Positions 51,270 through 61,787 of a stretch of 64,000 nt of DNA are shown here, piece after piece. Position 1 is the first letter of the stretch. Each line of letters opens with the position of its first letter. A model generated the notes under the pieces. That model had not been told where the DNA came from. It was given only the letters and a program-made list of their open reading frames with translations, and did not search any database. Source of the stretch: Blakeslea trispora (lineage: Eukaryota; Mucoromycota; Mucoromycetes; Mucorales; Choanephoraceae); contig JAIWNE010000097.1 of NCBI GenBank assembly GCA_025331445.1, positions 1-64,000 on the forward strand, given 5' to 3'. The position numbers and the translations under genes were made by a program.

Positions 51270-53299
51270 TTATATATTTGTTTTTTTGTGATAAATTATA
51301 CCCCCGCAATAAAAATTTTAGACATATTCAAAAAGCAATTAATAGCCATTCTACAAGAAATGGACTTGCATGAATTAGGATCTCATGGTTAGAAAGCTCT
51401 TTTTCTTCCAAAGCATACTGTGATATTCTGATTCATTCAAGCTTATTTCTTGTAGAATGGCTATCAATTGCGGCTAAATTTCAGGGTGAGACTTTTTGAA
51501 CATGTCTCTATCAAACAGCTTTTAAAAAACTCAAATGTAGCTAATGATAATTATGTAAGAGCAAATTGCGCAGATGCCCATGATTCAAATATTCTCACTG
51601 CTGCATCATATGTGTTAGCCTTGACTCTTGGATGTTAAACAGGCAAACTTGGTAGATTAAACAGAGGTATGGGGAAAAATTTAAATTTAGACAATCTCAA
51701 TTCAAACCTTTTGCAGATCTGGAAGAAGACCCACTCATTGCTGAAAATTGAAGGTGGAAAATATCCTGCTCTTTCAGCAATGGCAAAAAGATATCCCTCT
51801 ATGTAGATAATGTGGGTTATGAATAAAAGAATCAACGGGACAGAAAGTACTTTGATAATCCTTTTATTCTTTAAAAGTGGAATATGGTTTCTAATCTAAA
51901 TTATTCGATGGTTTATATACTATTTCTACAGTCTGTGTCTACTTATATGCGAATGTATTTTACTAATCTATATTCTCAATGAAATGGAAAGGAAACCATC
52001 TTTATATGACGGTTGGTATTTCCTTCCTGTACTTTACCATTGTCATGTAAATTTACCGTTCCTGAATACAGTTGAATTAGGACTTAAAACTTGGTAAACT
52101 TTGATTTGGGCTTTGTGTAATTTCCCCACCTTTTTATTATAAATAAGCATTTAAGTACTTCTTTTAAGTCATTGTTGTGAACATTTAGAATCTATATACT
52201 GATTACGAAATAAATGATACAAAGTATTATTATACATACTATATCTGGACATAGAGTCTAGAATAGAACTAGAGTAACTGTAATAGATCAATGTCTACTT
52301 CATCTATCTATCCTTTAGAGATCGATTCTAATATGATGCTAACTTGAGAGACAAATTGGATCATATATCAAATAGACCAATTGGCTCTCGGGACTCAGGC
52401 CTTATCGATGTGGATAAACTATTGATATCAGCTATACCGAATCAGAATTGATGTGACAATGAAAATGACAAGATGGTGCTAAAGAATTTATTAAAACAAT
52501 TTTTTCTATCTTACCATCTCAGATCAGCTATGACCTGAGAGCTGAGTAGACTGAATATCTGAGACATGGTCAATGATATAGTGTTCCGTATCCTCGATAT
52601 TAAAATAGATTCCCTGATCATCTCTAGATGATAGAATCAGTTTATCCGACCTAAAAGATATAAATACCTAGATATTCCATAGCTATAAACGACATCTGAT
52701 TTTTCTTTAATAAACTATACAAGTTCTAAAGGATTTCTCTGTTTCATTCTTACACTCACAACAGTCATACTGCTTGTGGTGATCTGAGCACATTTAGGTC
52801 TCAGCAATGACAATAAGGTAACATGTAAACCAAATATGTCATAAGGATAACAACATCATATATAATGAAATCAATCCCTGTAAATCCTTACTAAATAAAG
52901 CATCTGAAGTAAAGTCAATAAGGTTCTCAATATACAGTGTTGTATAAGTAGGTTCTCAGCAGTAACAAAAAGAGACAATGTTGTTGCATACAACAGCCTC
53001 TTTCAGAGCAATAAAATAAAGTAAGATCAGATTAGGCTTATTGTGACCAGTCAATTTCTATATATGGAATTCTCAGGCTGTTGCGTTCAAACGGTACAAA
53101 CATTGGACACAGTGTATCCAGGCTGCATTATATACAATGTGCTCAGATTACAAGCAATAGACACAATGTACTCAAGTTACTCAGTTACTACAGCAGTATT
53201 TCCCTAGTATAAATAAAGACAGAAAACATATATCTGAATAAAACATCTTTCTTTTGGTCTGATTGACTTTTTATTGTTATCAATAGTATATATCACAAT
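51270..53299. other. AT-rich region with a large imperfect palindrome
   Basis: Apart from the palindrome at 51321-51506 no gene or RNA is recognised. The right end (about 53195-53285) has a TATAAATAAAG and an AATAAAA close together, reminiscent of retroelement LTR ends, but no second copy or target duplication was found. Confidence 0.45.
51321..51506. repeat. imperfect palindrome of about 186 bp
   Basis: The left arm at 51342-51361 is exactly complementary to 51445-51464 (ATAGCCATTCTACAAGAAAT). Pairing continues outward (GACATATTCAAAAAG against 51490-51506) with one gap, and inward (CTTGCATGAATTAGGATCTC against the arm near 51420-51443). The whole segment could fold as one long hairpin. It starts about 50 bp upstream of tRNA-Gln. 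Confidence 0.8.
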
Positions 53300-55151
53300 C
53301 TATGAAGCCGTAAAACGGCAGAGGGGAAGAAGCTCGGACTCGGTGTCACCATTTGCTTCAAAGTCTTCGAATGTCTCCAGAGCAAAAGCCTAAAGTTGTT
53401 GTTAGTCAAAAAGAGAGAAAAGAGATGCTTTCTAAAAATAAATACCTTCACACGGAAAATGGCCTCGAGCAAATTCTTCAACAAATGGAGCTCGTTTGCA
53501 GCTTTTGGGAGGGAGAAAGCGTCGAGTTCTACCATCTTATAGATGGCTTCGTGCTCAATGGTCATCATGTACAGGAAGCATTCATGACCTAAAATTCATG
53601 TTTAGTATGATATATACTTCTCTTGTTTGTCTGACATACCATCTATCAACAATCCAAGCACCTGTGGCTGCCTCAGGCCACGCTTTATGACACTGTCAAG
53701 CATGGACTTCAAAGTGAAGCCCAGCTTGATAAAATCATTACTGTTTCTGTTTCTCGTTGGCGCCTTCATTTCCATTACAAAAACTTCGACAGGAGTTTCT
53801 TCACTGTCAAAAAAAACAAGGTGTAATCTGGCTTTAGGATGCAACTGCTCAACTTCTTGCTGCACCATTCCCACTGAAGCACATCATCGTTGTCTTGGCC
53901 CAAGATGATATCAAATGTATCTGCAATCTGATTGCTCTTGAATGTGTCTTCAACAACACCTTTTTTGCTCCAAGTTCTGTACTTGGGCACTCTGTATAAA
54001 AAAAAATGAGAAAAATCAATTGCGCTTCTTTTGTATTTCGACTTACACAGAAAACAAAGAGGAGGCAACCAAGGTCAATTCATTGTTGTTCGAAGCTTCT
54101 TCGGAAGCAAGCAGAGACACCAGATGCCTACGCAAGTTATTCATGTCATTGTGCTTGGCCACCTAAATGGAAAAACATAAAGATGGTTAATAAAAAAAAA
54201 AAAGACCAGAGAAACTATTGTACTTTACTCGTTCAAGCTCCAAGAGCCAGGCATCTACCACAGGAGGAAGGTCGACTTGATTTTTTCGGTAATCAATAGA
54301 ATTGATTACAGCAACATGCTGCGATTGCTTCAAGCAGCTTGTAATAGAAGCTGCTTTCTTTTTTGAAAAGAAAAAGATGTTGTCCAAGGCACTATGAATA
54401 GACAGGTAGATGGTTAAGATAGGCCAGAGCTCTCATTTTGGCTGCTGCTTTTTGACTTACAGTTGCTCCACTGCTCTCATCTTTTCTTTGTTGTTGTATT
54501 TGGCAATGCACTTGTTCTTGATTGTCATCGACTCACTTGACAAGTCTAGATCACCCAGCAACCACTATGACGGATGGTAACAATAAGCTTTCAGTTCTTT
54601 TTTTCTTTTTTCTGAAATGCATGACTTACTCTTTCTGCACAATTCAACTGAGTGCTGAAGGGAGGAATGAAAGGCAGGAAGGGTGCAATGCCCACAGACT
54701 TGGAGGAGGTGGAGGTGGAGGGGCGGGACTTTGGGCGTGTACTTTCAGCATCATCTTTAGCCTTTCTCTATTCATCATTGATTAGTTATTTTCTCATGTT
54801 GCTCTATCATCTAAAAGCTACCTTCGATGAGCTTGCTTCTTGTTCTTCTTTCTGTTCAACGCGTAAGTATGTAGATTAAAATTGAGCCAGTTTTTAACTT
54901 ACTTTAGCCCAGATGCTGCGGTTCTTTTGATTGTTGTTGCAATTCTTCAGCTCAAACTTCAACCTCTCCACTTCTAAAGCGTCTTGTTTTTTTAACGGAC
55001 CTCTTATATGATCGATATAAAGCCTCAAGAGGTCATGACACTTGTGTCTTTCGATTTGAGGAAAACTGGCTTTAATGAAAGTGTCAAATGAGTTGACACA
55101 AATTTCATTTAAGTTCTTTGATTTGAAAAATTCTTCTATTGTAGCATTCAT
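53300..55151 (-). pseudogene. nine-exon gene of unknown function with a frameshift
   Basis: Exons: 55151-54903, 54851-54822, 54767-54630, 54564-54461, 54391-54229, 54162-54047, 53991-53640, 53588-53446 and 53389-53300. All junctions have gt/ag sites and agree in phase except exon 7. There the frame leading in (VPKYRTWSKKGVVEDTFKSN, ILGQDNDDVLQWEW, SKKLSS) and the frame leading out (QLHPKARLHLVFFDSEETPV, VFVMEMKAP, FIKLGFTLKSMLDSVIKRG) differ by one base near 53840-53860. The coherent protein on both sides implies a real gene with one small indel, so either a recent pseudogene, a sequence error or an unusual splice. I do not recognise the family; it resembles lineage-specific mucoralean proteins. 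Confidence 0.65.
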
Positions 55152-58100
55152 ATTATAAATAAGGACAGAAATCTGAGAGAAAGGAAAAACTATGAGAAAG
55201 AGGAAACTGAAAAAACTGAAAAAACTGAGGGAAAGAAACAGATTAATTATAAAGAGGACTCACTTATAGGTGCTTGGTGTTACACATGAACGCCAGCACA
55301 TCTGACACTCTCTCTCTCTCACTCTTGTAATATTTGAGGCTTATCAGTTATAATATAGACTCAGCTGTAGATCAGAGAATATGAATGAGATAAAGAAGCA
55401 TTCCTATTCTCTGATCTACGGTATTTATAGTGTTCTAATGTTACTAGCTTCTTCTTGATAAGGTACTAATTGGAAATTGCATCTTATAGTAAGACTTGAT
55501 CTGGTTCGGAGTAGAAATTGTACTTGGCGAGTATTACACTCTCAAGAAAAAAGTGTGACGCGTTTGACTTGATGTCCATATTTGGAACTGAAGAAATGAA
55601 GAAGAAACATCCCACTTGAATTGCAAAGAAAGTCAAGCCATCTTTTATTATAATTATCATCTCATTAATATTTAGCAAAACACATAAATACTCTCTTATT
55701 TTCATACAATAAACGATATCTGAATATACTTATACATCTCTCTATTTAACTTGCCTCTATTTCTCATTTGATGTCCGACAATCGTTACAAAAAGGCTGGC
55801 ATACAATTCAAGAATCATAATAATGAAATGAGTTCATTTGAAGTTAGAGCTGTTGCATTTTAACATAGCTTTTGCTGCTTTCGATTTTATGAAATCAAGC
55901 TATTGAATGATGGCCTTTTTTCCCTGTTTCCTGTTGAAACAGACATCCGTACTACACAAATAACTGTTTCATATGCCAGAGCTTGTGATGTTTTTATGAC
56001 AGAATAACGAGTTATAAGAAACAGACCAAGAGAAGTGTAACAAGACTGTTTATGCATTAACACTAGTTTATATGTTAAGTCATGATGAGTTAAACAAGAT
56101 CAAAGAGAAGGTTTTGTTCAGTGCAGAATGAGATTGTGAATATAAATTGAGCTTGATGACTCAAAGTAGAATTGTGTCTTAAATAAATGTCTTGATTTAA
56201 TGATGCATTTAGCTTACGATACATCAAACAGTTTTTATATGGTCTCTTTAATCTACTCATGTCCGGAGAGTATTCGAAATTATCTACATTTTGTAGGCCA
56301 TTTCAAGATAGATACTGTTATCTTTCCATGTCCTTCTATTGTTTGTTTACATTGAGCTACACCATGTCGATCATTAAGCAAGAACGACTTATTAAGAATG
56401 GGTCAACTAGGATTCATGCATATCTGTGAGAATATTATTTAATGGCTTATCTAGACTTTCTTATCTCTCTGTTGCCACTGTTAGAACTCCATTTGCTCAA
56501 ATCAGTACAGAGCTATCAAAATCAATTTTTTTCATTGCTTCTTCACAATTGTCCAATTTTGCTGGCTTATTTATACATCAGTCGCTACATACATGTAAAT
56601 ATCACCAGCGCATATATTTTATTGGATTATTGGCAGTACAGCTAATCTTTGCTTAGGAGCCGAGTAAAACAAGGTGTACGAAAAGCGGTTTTATTAAAGC
56701 CACTCAATAGGAATACATTCTGAGCAAGATATCGCTTATTCGAATTAAAGAGTTAAAAAAAAATACATTCTCAGATGAAGCGCATAAAGTTGTGTTAGCA
56801 TTCATTCTTTGCACTAAAACTACTATCCATTTGGTTTGAAGTCAGGCTTCATCAATCAACAACAGACGAGCTTTGATTCAGTTTAGCACTCATTTATCTT
56901 TATCATATACCTTATTGATTGAGATGAATGAGACAAGTAAATCCTGGACTTAGGAAGATGATTTGATTGTTATGACACAAACAAGGTTGTAGTGAACTAC
57001 ATAACTATAGATACCTATATTCTTAAATCAGTCAATCAAATCCTTCTACTTCAATATGATAATTTGTTTGTACCGAACTTTATTAAAAAATAGAAACTAA
57101 CTATAGAGATTAGTCATACCAATTTGTGTTGTTGGTAACTGTTAATATGAATTGATAAAATATAAAATGAGAAAAATGGGGCTTAAAGAGAAATGGAAAT
57201 TATGATGATAATTCATCAAAGTATTAAATTGTGAATTTCGATCAGAAAGGTTGAGACTAATGAACCACAAATATAATACCCATATTTCAATAATAGTAAA
57301 GGATTCTTTATGCTTCTAATTTCGAGTCTGACATCGAAAAGCTATCCAAGTTAGTATTCTCGCCACACCTTAGATGCGTACTTTGAGCTATCATAGATTC
57401 TGGATATCGGCATCGAAGGAATCATGACAATATACGATCAACAATAATCTGGATATTATAAATCATCCTGGCTCTAAAAAGTATAAATAGAGAGATAATT
57501 TAGAAGTAGAATTAGATAAGATTCACTTTACTTTTGTATTGGAATAAACCCCTTTAAATCTACTTGTGTTTTTATCATTTTTTTAGCTGTAAAAAGTACA
57601 AAGGTTTGAGCTAAAAATATTTTCATGTTCCTTTTGCATGTGAAAAAGATCATTCGGTAATGCTAACAATGGAAGCTTATTTGTTGTTACCAAACTTTAT
57701 TTCTAATATGAAGAAAGGGCCTGCAGCTATTTTTCTCCTTGAAAAAAGAGAGTAATCGTAAAGCTAACGAAGTGAAGCTGCAAGCCTGTAGAAGCCTGCA
57801 ATTGACTATTTTCTTAGGCCTAAATGATAATGCCAATCGATTCATCATCCCCTTTTTGTACAAAAAGCGATTCATCACCTTTGCATCATTTTTAGTATAT
57901 ATAATCTATTTTTCTGAGTACTCAAAAAGAATATGATGATCTGAGTCTGGGTGCTTTAGCAAAACAGTACTGCATTTAATTCTTACTGATGTAAACAGAA
58001 ACAATCGATAGATGACATATCGGTCGAAAAAAGACTGAAGACCAAGTCACTTCCTTACTCAATTGAATAGTACAAGTAAAGTTAAGTTGTGATTAGCCAT

Positions 58101-58240
58101 AAGAATCTACTATCAATTTACTTTTATATCCGGAATGAATATAAATGAATATAAAAGAATAAAGCTGAATCTTTGTGTGATAGTACTCTGTCAAAAAGAT
58201 ACAAAAAGGGTCCTTTTCTCTCTCATTTTTCTGATTCTTC
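55152..58240. other. gene-poor AT-rich region
   Basis: About 3.1 kb with no recognised gene. Short frames at 55484-55705 and 56426-56656 have AT-driven composition. A TATAAATAGAG near 57480 is followed by AATAAA near 57542, but no transcript can be supported. Confidence 0.5.
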
Positions 58241-58249
58241 ATCCTAATT

Positions 58250-58610
58250 TTTCAGTTCGCTTTGTCTTCGGACGGGCTTATTGAAGGGTTTAGCTTAGCT
58301 AAATTCCTTTAGGGTGCAAACCCGAAGAGGATTTTAGTTAGGCGGATTTGTTCATTGGACTGATGCCCGTCTGATCTTCTAAGATAGGTTATGGTTCGCT
58401 CTTGGCGGCTTGCTTAACTTTCTTCTCACGAAGCGTGGATGCATGTATTCATAACCGAAGATATGATGGTGGAAGGCTCCTTTTGAACAGGGATCCTCCT
58501 GCGGATCATATAGTTAGGGCTAAACTGCGTGGGCAGGATAACCTAGCTGTATGTGATGGGCACAATTTAAAGAAAATAAAAAATATAATGGGGGAAGGGG
58601 TATAGTGTGG
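58250..58610 (+). ncRNA. candidate structured non-coding RNA
   Basis: A stretch with visibly higher GC than its flanks and no open frame of note. Complementary pairs that could form stems: CGGACGGGC (58269-58277) with GCCCGTCTG (58365-58373, one G-U), GGGTTT (58286-58291) with AAACCC (58318-58323) nested inside, and GGTTATG (58387-58393) with CATAACC (58450-58456). I could not match it to tRNA, 5S, U1-U6, U3, SRP, RNase P or MRP by eye. Strand is assigned from a TATA-like element upstream on the plus strand and is uncertain. Confidence 0.35.
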
Positions 58611-61600
58611 TTTTCTCTTTGTGTATTAAATGATATTATAAAAGTAGTAGCACTAAATCAAAAGAGGCGAGACGAAGAAAGGTCGATTCCATTTCTTCTT
58701 GCCAATCTCAATAGAGGTTTGGCATGCTGAGCATTGAAAATGTTTCTCTGAAAAGTCTCTTTGATCCAAAAAAAGACTCTATTTATTTCAGTCTAAAAGT
58801 AAAAAACATGAAGGCCGCAACACTACTCTTAAAGGATTACTATGGCAGTTGTGAAGTTTTACAATGTTTGAAGAAAGAAAGTTACCTCTTCTTGTGTTTT
58901 AAAATAATCAATTCTTTGTTTCTTGAGCAAAATATCGAATTTTGCTCCCTGTGGTTCCCTTGTGTGGTTACGGTTATGGTTAAATAAAAGTGAGTAATGC
59001 ATTTTACGAAAAGAGACTAAACACCAAAACTGATAACACTACTTTCATTATCATTCAGCAAGTATAACTAGAGCAAAAATATGAAATGGAGTGAGGGTAG
59101 AGCACTCTACTCACGAAAACGACCATTTTTTTTTGTGTTCAGAAAGATGTTTCTCATTTAAGCAAGCCTGCAGACTTTTAAAATACTCAGTCAAAATACT
59201 ATTGTCTGGAAGTGTGTCATACACACTTCTTTTTTAGAAAAAAAGTTTTGACTGGACATTTGGGCTTGTCTCTGAACAATATCGTCTCCACTGGTTCGTT
59301 ATGCGTAATCTTAACGAACTCTAGTTCTTGTCAGCTTGGAAGGCACAATTATTTCGGTTTCAAACATCAATACAAGAGAAGCTGAAAACAAAATCCCCTC
59401 CGTTTCTCTCGCTTGATTTTCACTCCTATTTGCACTGTTGATACGGACGAGCAAACTTGCAAGCATTGATTTCTTCTTATCGAATCCTTCATTGGAAAAG
59501 ATAGTTGGCATTTTGTGTTTACCGTTTGGTTGTTTAGTAGCGCCAAAGGATAGTAAAGAGAAGGAAAATAAAAGAGGTCTGAAAAATATGAGTTTGCTTC
59601 AAGAATACGAAAGTTTGAATGAGCAACGTAGATTGATAAGTTTGCATCCCTCCTCATCCTGTTGCTTGCTATAGACAGAGTATTTCATTAGATGAAGTGT
59701 TAAATGAACTTCAAGTTTACCAATCGGCATACTCCATATGCTCATATTGTGAATGTTGAACCAAATTTACTCCCATATGTTATTGGTAATAGGTACAAAT
59801 CGAATGAGAAAAAAAAGACAGTTTTGACCCGAAACCTTGTTAGATTGGAGAGAGAATGAAAAGCCTTGCCAAGCAAAACAAGATAAGCGAAACCAGTTGG
59901 TGATGTTTGTTATTCCAATGGTCAAATTTTTGTAAGAGAGAATGAGAGCGAAACATACTCAATTTCAAATCATTGTTTGGTGGTTTATCAGCTAGACAAA
60001 AAGTATCAAATAAATACGGACGCCTCTTAAACCAGTTGTAAGAAAAGCAAGTGCTGAACAATGAGGCAAACTAAATAAAGCAACCCATCATCGAGCCTGA
60101 TACTCTTTCTTCTCATTTCCCTTTGTTTTACACTGCGTAAGCCCAAATAAACTGATGCGGCAATACATGTACATTTTTAATTAGATAATCTCACATAGTC
60201 TGACCTGGAGAAATTAGACTATTCATATAAACTTTTTTTTCTGAAAATGGCTGCAAAACAATCCTCTCAATTAAGCTAAACCTTTTGAAAGCAAAAAAGA
60301 AACACAACTTTTATTCCTTAAAGAACAAAGTATTATTGATTTTTTGGCTGCATTCAAGATCGACATGATGGGCAGCTACGCTATTCTATCAACTCAGAAA
60401 CATCTATTTTTTAAAAAACTAGCAGTGGTTTACTATTGTGACATGAAGTTATCTTTTAGTAATGACATTGTTAATTTCCTTAATCGTCTCTGAGTAATAA
60501 ATCGAAATACTTGAACTAAAGCTGTAGTCATCATGGATTTACAAGCTATCTGGATTTAGCAGTTGTATTTTTTCTACCTACTGTCAGAGCTTACATTTGG
60601 TTTTCTCTATCTCGTCACTTCTACTCAGCATCTTGATTGAATACATTTTGCCTTGCTTTTCATTTTGTTGTCATGTTCTATTTACAAATCGACCATTAAT
60701 ATCCTGTTATTCTCCTTAAAACTCGCCATTGCTTGCATGAGGCTAATAATCAGCATCTGGTTTAAAGCATTATGAAAAGTCTTCTGTTCTCTTTCTAACA
60801 AAACTGAGTTATACTTATCTTTCGACTTTTTTATATTTGCCACTAGTATTGTTAAAATTTCAACTTTGGCTAATAATCTTCATCTGATTAAATTTATAAG
60901 TTCCCTCAAATCACATTATTCTTGTTACTTGAGCATAAAACATCTACATACTTAAGTACATTACCTTTCACTCTTATTTCAGTTGGATGGCTTTAAAACT
61001 GGTGCTTATTACATATGGCTATTACGCATAGGAATTTTCCTAGTACTCAATTATCTTTCAACTTCTTTGCACTGCTTTGAATCCAACTCTGTATTTCCTA
61101 TTTGGTATTTTACTCATTTGACAGCTCCTCTTGATCTCTTATTACACAACAACTTTATTTGAATCCTTCTCTGACTTTCCATATCATAATGAATAGAACT
61201 TTTAGACATGCATTAATAATCCATACATGATGACTCATTAACTTGACTGTTTAAATTATTAGTTTGCAAGTTCAACATGACTTCCTTTAGAATAGTATAT
61301 AAACTCTTTAATCTTCTCTTATTAATAAACTCAACTTACATTTCTCTTATTTACTTTACGCTTGGTTGTAGTTTGACATATTCACTACCTAAATCCACAT
61401 ATTGTTATTAGTTCCCTTGATACTTATTACAGATCATTGTATTCATTTATTACATCTCTTCTTTCTATATTACTTTATTCTCTTTACTTTACTTATATCT
61501 CTAGTCGGACGACTTAAAACCTGGTGCTCATTACTTATAACCTTGCTGCCTGATTGCTCTGTTATATCTATTCGTTCTCTTTCCCAAGTTACTGCAAAAA

Positions 61601-61704
61601 CTATCCTTTGTCCTGTAACACTGCAAAAAACTCTCTTTTATCATGTATCAGCACTTTAATCTGAAACGGCATGTAACATTTTAGTAGCAAAAAATTAAAA
61701 ATAT
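58611..61704. other. gene-poor region, pyrimidine-rich in its right half
   Basis: No gene recognised. A short perfect hairpin lies at 59188-59254. From about 60550 to 61680 the plus strand is strikingly poor in G and rich in T/C, and two related segments (60983-61012 and 61504-61534) occur about 520 bp apart. Confidence 0.45.
59188..59254. repeat. nested hairpin
   Basis: Outer arms CAGTCAAAA and TTTTGACTG enclose an inner perfect stem GAAGTGTGT-CAT-ACACACTTC. No coding or RNA gene is seen beside it. Confidence 0.6.
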
Positions 61705-61787
61705 TGCAGACTGTGAGATTCGAACTCACGCCTCTTGCGAGACCGCAACTTGAGTGCGGCGCCTTAGACCAACTCGGCCAAATCTGC
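61705..61787 (-). tRNA. tRNA-Leu (anticodon CAA)
   Basis: The minus strand gives a class II cloverleaf: acceptor GCAGATT with AGTCTGC, D arm with CCGAGTTGGTCTAAGG, anticodon stem CCGCA/TGCGG around CTCAAGT (anticodon CAA), a long variable arm TCTCGCAAGAGG and T arm GTGAGTTCGAATCTCAC. No intron, although many fungal tRNA-Leu(CAA) genes have one. Confidence 0.95.

Noticed and set aside
53195..53285. LTR-like end with TATA and AATAAA close together (similar layouts near 57480 and 62990)
   Set aside because: No paired LTR, primer-binding site, target duplication or retroelement coding sequence could be seen; AT-rich DNA gives such motifs by chance.
59311..59674. Overlapping frames of 66 to 96 codons on both strands
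   Set aside because: Neither joins to other exons nor resembles a protein I know; treated as chance.
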